Positions 1 through 5,900 of a stretch of 7,687 nt of DNA are shown piece by piece; position 1 is the first letter of the stretch, and every line of letters starts with the position of its first letter. Both the position numbers and the translations under genes were made by a program. The DNA is from Nostoc cf. edaphicum LEGE 07299 (GTDB taxonomy: Bacteria > Cyanobacteriota > Cyanobacteriia > Cyanobacteriales > Nostocaceae). Location of the stretch: NCBI RefSeq assembly GCF_015207245.1, contig NZ_JADEXF010000126.1:1-7687 (forward strand), in the 5' to 3' direction. The notes beneath the pieces were generated by a model. The model saw only the letters and a program-made list of their open reading frames with translations, did no database searches and was not told where the DNA came from.

Positions 1-150
1 CTATCAAGCAGACCAAAGAAGCAGAGTATCCGCTCAATAAATCGGGGCGAACTACCAGTTCAGGAACGAGTTTACGCCATTTTAGCCTTGTCACTGAGCG
101 ATTTACCCCGGATTATTGAGCGGTTACGAAGCCAGGGCAAACGCATCTAA
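1..150 (+). CDS. C-terminal fragment of an unrecognised protein
   Basis: An open frame enters from the left edge in frame 1 and stops at TAA 148-150, leaving 49 codons. The visible tail is basic. It contains a probable helical stretch (ELPVQERVYAILALSLSDL) followed by an Arg/Lys-rich end (IIERLRSQGKRI). The codons look ordinary and the frame is uninterrupted, so this is plausibly the real end of a longer gene, but I do not recognise the family and assign no function. It points the same way as the halogenase but lies 968 bases upstream of it, so it is unlikely to share a transcript. Bases 132-145, near the stop codon, recur in inverted orientation at 248-261. It could also be a decayed fragment; the missing 5' part would decide. 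Confidence 0.45.
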   Translation, partial: LSSRPKKQSIRSINRGELPVQERVYAILALSLSDLPRIIERLRSQGKRI

Positions 151-270
151 AGTATAAGAATCATTTAATAGTAAGGGTTTCGGCGTTTTTTAATTGAGCC
201 TATTTTTTCGTCAAGATACTTATCCAGCAAGGGTTTTAGAAATCCCGTGCGTTCGCCCTGGTTACGAAGC
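122..270. repeat. Short mixed direct/inverted repeat pair around the first stop codon
   Basis: GGTTACGAAGC occurs exactly at 122-132 and again at 260-270 in the same orientation. Overlapping it, CCAGGGCAAACGC (132-144) is matched in inverted orientation by GCGTTCGCCCTGG (249-261), with 12 of 13 positions complementary; adding one base on each side gives 13 of 14. The two copies bracket the stop codon at 148-150 and about 100 bases of AT-rich DNA. This could be a folded 3' mRNA structure or debris from a rearrangement. There is no recognisable insertion-sequence end. Confidence 0.4.
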
Positions 271-310
271 AGACTTGTAAGTGTTAAGTGGGTCAACTAT
301 GAAAACCCAC

Positions 311-435
311 GAACTTATCCCACTATTTTAAAAATCTCTCATCCTTGTCGGAAAAAGCGTTTGAAAACCTTGATTTTTCGTTTTGACTTCTCAACTCAAG
401 CTTTTTAGCGCAAATATTATTAGTGGGATAGGTTC
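311..435. repeat. 125-bp segment bounded by near-perfect 15-bp inverted repeats (MITE-like)
   Basis: GAACTTATCCCACTA (311-325) and TAGTGGGATAGGTTC (421-435) are inverted repeats with 14 of 15 positions complementary. The single exception becomes a G-U pair in RNA. The 95 bases between them are AT-rich and have no useful reading frame. The size and paired ends resemble a miniature inverted-repeat element, a class common in filamentous cyanobacteria. However, no clear target-site duplication flanks the ends, and copy number cannot be judged from one window. The alternative is a long-range RNA stem. Confidence 0.35.
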
Positions 436-490
436 ACCTAGAATCAATAGCAGACTTAATTCTTTTGGCTATGTGCTTTGTAAAATTTAA

Positions 491-877
491 TTAATCATGG
501 GTGGCTTCTATGGATAGACTAATTACTTCCCTTAAAGCAATGTCCCAATTAGCAATCAAACTTTGCCTAACGCGACAGATATATTCAAATTTTTTTTTGA
601 CGTTGTACTTGTAACACAGGTATAGATTTTGTGGGGTGGGCGCACTCCAATAGCTAGTAGACTTTCGATACAGGCGTGTGATCATGTAAATCATCGCTTT
701 ACTCAATTTATGGCAAAAATTCATCATTTCTACCAAACTTGTGGACTTGTGAATGGGTTCCACGATGCAAAGATGCGCACGGGCTTTTGTAGCGCAAGTT
801 AGATAGATCCGTTTAGATCCGTTAATGGGCGAAAGTAACTCTGTTTTGTCACTCTCGGAAAATAATAATCGAAGCAA
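491..877 (-). CDS. Doubtful reverse-strand ORF of 128 codons
   Basis: A reverse-strand frame starts at TTG (877-875) and ends at TAA (493-491). The predicted protein is basic and rich in Cys, Tyr and Ile, with no family signature that I recognise. No Shine-Dalgarno-like sequence is visible just upstream of the TTG, and the first internal ATG codons come much later. It lies inside an otherwise non-coding AT-rich stretch, where a frame of this length can arise by chance. It may be a small hypothetical gene or a decayed one. I list it because nothing else explains these bases, not because the coding evidence is good. Confidence 0.2.
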   Translation of the reverse strand: MLRLLFSESDKTELLSPINGSKRIYLTCATKARAHLCIVEPIHKSTSLVEMMNFCHKLSKAMIYMITRLYRKSTSYWSAPTPQNLYLCYKYNVKKKFEYICRVRQSLIANWDIALREVISLSIEATHD

Positions 878-889
878 GATTCTGAAACT

Positions 890-918
890 TTGATTGAGTC
901 AAGCTTTAAGCCTTTATT
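890..918 (+). promoter_or_regulatory. Possible sigma70-type promoter for the halogenase
   Basis: TTGATT (890-895) and TTTATT (913-918) are separated by exactly 17 bases. Each matches the -35 and -10 consensus at 4 of 6 positions. It lies about 200 bases upstream of the halogenase start, which would give a long leader containing the hairpins at 966-1057. In AT-rich DNA such matches are frequent, so support is weak. TATAGA at 939-944 is an alternative -10 without a good -35. Confidence 0.2.
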
Positions 919-965
919 CTCTAACAATAACTTAAATGTATAGACAAAACCTGGATATCAAAGCT

Positions 966-1057
966 CTGAAAGGCTTTCAGCGATTGGGTTATCCCAAAGT
1001 GATAAAAGAGGGCTACTTACCCCTCTTTCAAGAAAACAGAATGGTTTCTTGAAAGAG
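966..1057 (+). promoter_or_regulatory. Hairpin-rich leader upstream of the halogenase, with competing stems
   Basis: Four inverted repeats follow each other. CTGAAAG/CTTTCAG (966-972, 974-980) is a 7-bp palindrome around one base. TTGGG/CCCAA (984-988, 993-997) has a 4-base loop. AAAGAGGG/CCCTCTTT (1005-1012, 1021-1028) is an 8-bp stem with an 8-base loop. CTCTTTCAAGAAA/TTTCTTGAAAGAG (1023-1035, 1045-1057) is a perfect 13-bp stem with a 9-base loop. The last two share bases 1023-1028, so only one can form at a time, as in attenuators and other switching leaders. No U-tract follows either stem, so simple intrinsic termination is not supported. The 13-bp repeat could instead be a protein operator. 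It ends 61 bases before the halogenase ATG. Confidence 0.45.
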
Positions 1058-1118
1058 CGTTACTACATACAACCTTTAAAAAGTAAATACAAAGACTAGC
1101 AATATCAACGTCAAAAAA

Positions 1119-2720
1119 ATGAACGAGTATTCAAGTGAATCTAAGCAATTTGACATAGCTATCCTGGGTACAGGGTTCTCGGGAACAATCCTGGGGACAG
1201 TTCTTGCCAAACATGGAGTTCGAGTACTACTAATTGATGCGGAAACTCATCCAAGATTTGCGCTTGGAGAATCAACAGTTCCTCAGACTACAACAATGAT
1301 GCAGATTATTGCTGATCGTTTTGCGGTTACTGAAATTAAGGACTGTTGCTCTTTGAAGAATATCCAGCGAAAAGTGACTTCTCAATGTGGAATAAAACGT
1401 AATTTTGGGTTTATGTACCACCACAAAGGGCAAAAACAGAACCCAAAAGAAGTAACAATGAGCGTTATTCCACATGGAGAGTGCCATTTATTCCGTCAAG
1501 ATATAGATGCATATCTACTCACTGTCGCCATACGCTATGGTGCAGTAGTGCGACAAAAGACTTGTATTGAGGATATACATATTAACGAGCAAGGTGTGCT
1601 CCTCCAAGGAGCACGAGGTGAACGTTTTAGTGCGCGTTACGTAGTTGATGCTACTGGCTTCCGCTCAATATTAGCTCATAAATTAAATTTACGGGAAACA
1701 CCTACTCGTTTAAAGACTCATTCGCGCAGTCTTTTTACACACATGATTGGTGTGAAGCCATATGATGATTGCATTCAACCACGTAAAGTGCACAAGATGC
1801 CTCGCCCGTGGTTCCAAGGAACTCTTCATCACATTTTTGATGGTGGATGGCTATGGATCATTCCCTTCAACAATCACAAAGAATCCACTAACCCCTTATG
1901 CAGTGTAGGATTAAACCTAGATCTACGACGTTTTCCGAAAACAGATATTTCGCCGCAGCAAGAGTTTGAGACCTTCCTCTCTAAGTTTCCAAGTGTTGCT
2001 AAGCAATTTGAAACTGCAAAACCAGTGCGTGACTGGATATCTACGGGGAGGCTACAGTATTCATCCAAAAGATGTGTTGGTGATCGCTTTTGCTTATTAG
2101 GACAAGCTAGTGGTAGTGTTGATGCGCTTTTTTCCAGAGGACTAGCAAATACTACTGAGGCTATTAATGTACTAGCAGATTTACTGCTCAAAGCTGTTGA
2201 AGATGATAATTTCTCTGCTCAACGTTTTGAGTATGTTGAGCGATTGCAACAAAGGCTTTTAGACTACAATGATCGACTAATAAACTGTTCTTACATTGCC
2301 TTTTCCAACTTTGATCTTTGGAATGCTTGGTATCGTGTTTGGCTGATTGGAGCTACCCTTGGTACTTTAAGGCTAAAGAAGGCACATACTAAATACCTTA
2401 AAACTGGTAATCAGTCTTTTCTTTCTGCTTTAGATGACCCTGCTTATCTTGGATCATTGTGTCCTGAGCTTGAAGGCTATGAGACACTCTTTAATGCGGC
2501 AGCATCCGAGGTCGAGGCGGTAGAAGAAGGGCGTGTCTCGGCATCTGATGCAGCGGGCCGTATTTTGACACTCCTAGATCAGGCTGATTTCGTTCCGCCT
2601 AACTTCAATGCCGGGTCTGCATCACAACGCTACACAAAATACGATTTTGGTGAGATCCTTCAGCTATTAGCTTGGAGTAAGTTATCAGCACCTCCAGAAC
2701 TTAAAGAACTTTGTTTTTAA
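1119..2720 (+). CDS. Flavin-dependent halogenase (tryptophan-halogenase-like superfamily, phenol/carrier-bound type likely)
   Basis: Predicted to use FADH2, O2 and chloride or bromide to halogenate an electron-rich carbon, in the cytoplasm. The 533 residues show the Rossmann FAD motif GTGFSG (17-22), GES (50-52), and the halogenase motif WLWIIP (244-249, WxWxIP). IKRNFGF (92-98) aligns with the FKxGxRF-type region of tryptophan halogenases, making K93 the candidate catalytic lysine. The second FAD motif reads GQASGSVDALFSRG (328-341); many relatives have Asp and Pro where this has Q329 and A336. A helical C-terminal part follows (about 380-533), including FDLWNAWYRVW (398-408). The length suits the family. 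ATG 1119 is chosen because the FAD motif follows at the usual distance; no strong ribosome-binding site is visible, only an A-run. FADH2 must come from a flavin reductase not present here. The PKS follows 238 bases downstream on the same strand, so a role in the same pathway is inferred. The substrate is unknown; a non-halogenating flavin oxidoreductase is possible but less likely given the WxWxIP motif. Confidence 0.9.
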   Translation: MNEYSSESKQFDIAILGTGFSGTILGTVLAKHGVRVLLIDAETHPRFALGESTVPQTTTMMQIIADRFAVTEIKDCCSLKNIQRKVTSQCGIKRNFGFMYHHKGQKQNPKEVTMSVIPHGECHLFRQDIDAYLLTVAIRYGAVVRQKTCIEDIHINEQGVLLQGARGERFSARYVVDATGFRSILAHKLNLRETPTRLKTHSRSLFTHMIGVKPYDDCIQPRKVHKMPRPWFQGTLHHIFDGGWLWIIPFNNHKESTNPLCSVGLNLDLRRFPKTDISPQQEFETFLSKFPSVAKQFETAKPVRDWISTGRLQYSSKRCVGDRFCLLGQASGSVDALFSRGLANTTEAINVLADLLLKAVEDDNFSAQRFEYVERLQQRLLDYNDRLINCSYIAFSNFDLWNAWYRVWLIGATLGTLRLKKAHTKYLKTGNQSFLSALDDPAYLGSLCPELEGYETLFNAAASEVEAVEEGRVSASDAAGRILTLLDQADFVPPNFNAGSASQRYTKYDFGEILQLLAWSKLSAPPELKELCF

Positions 2721-2750
2721 ATCCAAGGGAATTGGCGATCTCTTATATGG

Positions 2751-2760
2751 CTTACGTAAG
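2751..2760. repeat. 10-bp perfect palindrome after the halogenase stop
   Basis: CTTACGTAAG is a perfect palindrome 30 bases after the halogenase stop codon. It lies just inside a 6-bp inverted repeat AAATCC (2719-2724) / GGATTT (2761-2766). It could be part of a 3' mRNA structure or a protein-binding site, and a chance occurrence is also credible. Confidence 0.25.
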
Positions 2761-2779
2761 GGATTTCTAAAAAATAAAT

Positions 2780-2820
2780 GATTCAATCTATAGGAATCTT
2801 ACTTGAATCTTTCTCATTTT
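2780..2820 (+). terminator. Possible weak intrinsic terminator between halogenase and PKS
   Basis: GATTCAA (2780-2786) pairs with TTGAATC (2803-2809) across a 16-base loop. A T-rich tract (TTTCTCATTTTTT, 2810-2822) follows directly. Alternatively GATTC (2780-2784) pairs with GAATC (2794-2798). The arrangement is terminator-like, but the stem is AT-rich and therefore weak. It may stop only part of the transcripts leaving the halogenase gene. Confidence 0.3.
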
Positions 2821-2845
2821 TTAAGTTTTATAGAGCAAGTGCATA

Positions 2846-2851
2846 AAGGAG
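2846..2851 (+). promoter_or_regulatory. Strong Shine-Dalgarno-like AAGGAG without an obvious ATG
   Basis: AAGGAG is the best ribosome-binding-like sequence in this intergenic region, yet no ATG follows within 15 bases. The in-frame TTG at 2864 lies 12 bases beyond its end, a slightly long spacing. It may serve the mini-ORF at 2864-2953, or be a chance match. Confidence 0.3.
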
Positions 2852-2863
2852 CAACTCAAAGCT

Positions 2864-2953
2864 TTGTTAGAGATTGAACAACCGTCTAAAGATAAATTTG
2901 AAGTATCAGTTGCGAAAAAGCTTGCAGAAATACATTTATTGCTAGAGGGCTAA
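2864..2953 (+). CDS. Possible 29-codon mini-ORF just upstream of the PKS
   Basis: TTG at 2864 opens a frame that ends at TAA 2951-2953, only 5 bases before the PKS ATG. The same frame is open back to a TAG at 2831-2833, so at most 39 codons are available. The peptide is charged and probably helical, ending KKLAEIHLLLEG. I do not recognise it. Three readings are possible: a leader peptide translationally coupled to the PKS; the degraded C-terminal tail, perhaps docking-like, of a lost upstream megasynthase gene; or a chance frame. The upstream AAGGAG (2846-2851) and the tight spacing to the PKS are the only positive evidence. Confidence 0.25.
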   Translation: MLEIEQPSKDKFEVSVAKKLAEIHLLLEG

Positions 2954-2958
2954 CAGAC

Positions 2959-5900
2959 ATGAGTGATGTTTCCGAAAAAGTACACCAACTGTCTTCATTA
3001 CAACAGATGCTTCTAGCTCTGAAAGAAGCCCGATTAAAACTCGAAGCGGTCGAGCGTTCAAAGAGTGAGCCAATTGCCATTATTGGTATGGGTTGTCGCT
3101 TTCCTGGAGGTGCCAATGACCCAGAAACCTTCTGGCAGCTATTACATGATGGGGTGGATGCGATCACGGAGATTCCTCCACAGCGCTGGGATATAGATGA
3201 TTTCTACGACCCAGACCCCAATACACCGGGGAAAATGTACATCCGCAAGGCTGGATTTTTGCAGCAGGTAGATCAGTTTGATCCTCAGTTTTTTGGAATT
3301 TCTCCTCGGGAAGCGTTGAGTATGGATCCTCAGCAGCGGTTGCTGTTGGAGGTTTGTTGGGAAGCGCTAGAGAATGCTGGGATAGCACCAAATAAACTAT
3401 CTGACAGTCAAACAGGTGTTTTTCTGGGGATTGGTCAAAATGATTATGCACAATTGCAGTTGTACTCCGGTGAGCATACACGTATAAATACATACGATGG
3501 CACAGGAAATGGTCTTTGCTTTGCCTCAGGTAGATTGTCATATGTGCTGGGTTTGCAAGGTCCAAGTGTGGCAATAGACACAGCCTGCTCTTCCTCTCTA
3601 GTAGCAATACATCTGGCTTGTCAAAGTTTGCGGGCAGGCGAGTGTAGTCTTGCTTTAGCGGCTGGAGTACAGATGATTTTGTCACCAGAAGTCACCATTT
3701 TTCTATCGAGAGCGCAAGCTCTGTCCCCTGATGGTCGCTGCAAAACCTTTGATGCTGCTGCTAATGGTTACGGGCGAGGTGAAGGATGTGGGGTTATAGT
3801 TCTGAAACGTCTTCATGATGCCATTGCTAATGGCGATAATATTTTGGCACTGATTCGAGGTTCAGCAGTTAACCACGATGGATCGAGCAGTGGGCTAACA
3901 GTCCCTAATAAACAAGCGCAGCAGGCACTTCTTTGTCAAGCACTAGCAAACGCAAAAGTAGAGCCATCTCAAGTGAGTTATATAGAGGCACATGGAACAG
4001 GAACACCCTTAGGGGACCCAATCGAGATCAGAGCTTTAGCAGCAGTGTTAGGTGAAGGGCGCTCCCCAGAGAAACCTTTAATAATTGGTTCAGTAAAGAC
4101 TAATATTGGTCACTTGGAATCGGCTTCTGGCATTGCGGGTTTAATTAAGGTAGTCCTAGCTCTACAACACAAAGAAATACCTCCTCATCTACACTTTCAT
4201 AATCCCAATCCATACATTAACTGGAATGAATTACCAGTAGTGGTTCCTACTGCAACTTTGCCTTGGAAAAACCTGACAGAAAATCAGCGAATTGCTGGAG
4301 TCAGTTCGTTTGGAATGAGTGGCACAAATGCTCATGTGGTCTTAGAAGAAGCACCGAGCATAGAGCCAGCAAACACAAAATTGAAACGCCCTGTGCATCT
4401 GCTAACGTTATCAGCCAAGACAGAACAAGCACTGCAACAGTTAGCCCAGCGATATGAGAAACACCTAGTTGCCAATCCAGCTTTAGATATTGGCAATATC
4501 TGCTGGAGTGCAAATACAGGGCGCTCGCACTTCCAGCATCGGTTAAGTGTGGTAGCTGAATCAACACAGCAACTGCGGGAAAAACTGGCTACGTTTACGG
4601 CTGGGCAGGAACCAGCAGCAGTATTCCAAGCTAAAGCTAGCACTCAACCCAAAGTCGCCTTTTTGTTTACTGGTCAGGGTTCACAGTATGTTGGCATGGG
4701 ACACCAACTTTACCAAACCCAGCCTGTGTTCCGGCAAGCACTCGACCGATGTGAGCAGATTTTACGTCCTTACTTACAAAAGCCACTGCTGAGTGTTCTT
4801 TTTCCAGAGGCAGGAGAAACTTCGCCTCTAGATGAAACTGCCTATACTCAACCAGCCCTATTTGCCCTGGAATATGCCCTGTTCGAGGTATGGAAATCCT
4901 GGGGTATCACTGCGGATGCAGTCATGGGTCATAGTGTTGGTGAATATGTGGCTGCCTGTGTGGCTGGGGTCTTTAGCCTGGAAGATGGTCTGAAGTTGAT
5001 TGCACAACGCGGACGTTTGATGCAATCGTTACCTGAAAATGGTGAGATGGTGGTGGTGTTTGCCCAAGAAAAACTGGTAGCAGCAGCAATTGAGCCTTAC
5101 TCTCAGCAGGTAGCGATCGCTGCTATTAATGGTCCAGAAAATATAGTTATTTCCGGCGAACGTCAAGCAGTAGCTGCCATTGTCACCACTCTAGAAGTAC
5201 AAGGAGTTTCAACGAAAAAGTTAGTAGTTTCTCATGCCTTCCATTCACCGTTGATGGAACCGATACTGGCAGATTTTGCTCATGTCGCACAACAGGTAAT
5301 ATACTCTTCTCCACGCATCGAGTTAATTTCTAACCTGACAGGAATGCCAGTCAAGACAGAGATAATGACTCCTGAGTACTGGGTAAATCATCTACGCCAA
5401 ACTGTGCAATTTACTACCAGCATCAAAACTCTGCATCAGCAAGGTTATGAAGTATTTGTGGAATGTGGTCCCAAACCAACTCTCTCAAGTATGGGTCGTC
5501 AGTGCTTACCGGAAGCTGTAGGAGTTTGGCTCCCAAGTCTACGTTTTGGACAAGACTGGTATCAAATGCTTCAGAGTTTGGCTCAACTATATGTACGTGG
5601 AGCTTCGGTAGACTGGTCTGCTTTTGAGCGGGATTATTTACGTTGCCGTCTCCAACTACCAACCTATCCCTTCCAACATCAGCGCTATTGGTGTGATTCC
5701 TCTGTTCTACAAGCTCGCAAATCTTTCTCTTATTCCCAAGAGAGGATTGCAACACTGCATCCTCTGTTCGAGAAGAAACTACAATCACCTCTAATTAAAG
5801 AAATTGTATTGGAGTCTCAGTTTAGTACCCATTCCCTACCTTTTCTTAAAGATCATCGAATCTACGAGCAAATTATTGTACCCGGAGCCAGCCATCTCTC

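Larger units (their letters stand above)
151..1118. other. Long intergenic region, largely without genes
   Basis: This 968-base stretch is AT-rich and has no convincing gene. Its only long frame is the doubtful reverse ORF at 491-877. It contains the inverted-repeat pair 311-325/421-435, a smaller 6-bp inverted repeat (GTGGGT 288-293, ACCCAC 305-310), a run of nine T at 590-598, and the hairpin-rich leader at 966-1057. I found no tRNA-like fold and no CRISPR-type array by eye. The region probably separates an unrelated upstream gene from the halogenase-PKS locus. Confidence 0.6.

Noticed and set aside
174..192. T-run after GGGTTTCGGCG, considered as a terminator for the left-hand gene
   Set aside because: No stem of useful length precedes the T-run.
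510..614. Forward ATG frame of 34 codons in the intergenic region
   Set aside because: No clear ribosome-binding site, no recognisable sequence, and it overlaps the equally doubtful reverse ORF. Chance frame in AT-rich DNA.
151..1118. Search for tRNA, CRISPR array or insertion-sequence transposase
   Set aside because: No cloverleaf, no regularly spaced repeats and no transposase motif could be seen. Only short inverted repeats are present.
1272..1487. Reverse-strand ORF of 71 codons opposite the halogenase
   Set aside because: Antisense to conserved halogenase sequence, including the aligned lysine region; a shadow.
1874..2191. Reverse-strand ORF of 105 codons opposite the halogenase
   Set aside because: Antisense to the second FAD motif region; low-complexity Ser/Leu-rich shadow.
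2886..3167. Reverse-strand ORF of 93 codons
   Set aside because: It is mostly antisense to the start of the PKS and has no motif or ribosome-binding site supporting it.
3164..3685. Reverse-strand ORF of 173 codons
   Set aside because: It lies wholly opposite the KS coding region, whose frame carries the catalytic motifs. The reverse translation has no recognisable family and is a shadow.
4263..4643. Overlapping ORFs on both strands (4263-4457 forward, 4301-4567 and 4332-4643 reverse)
   Set aside because: All fall inside the KS-AT linker of the PKS in other frames. The PKS frame is continuous here, so they are shadows.
5423..5788. Reverse-strand ORF of 121 codons
   Set aside because: Antisense to the end of the AT domain and the post-AT linker; no independent support.
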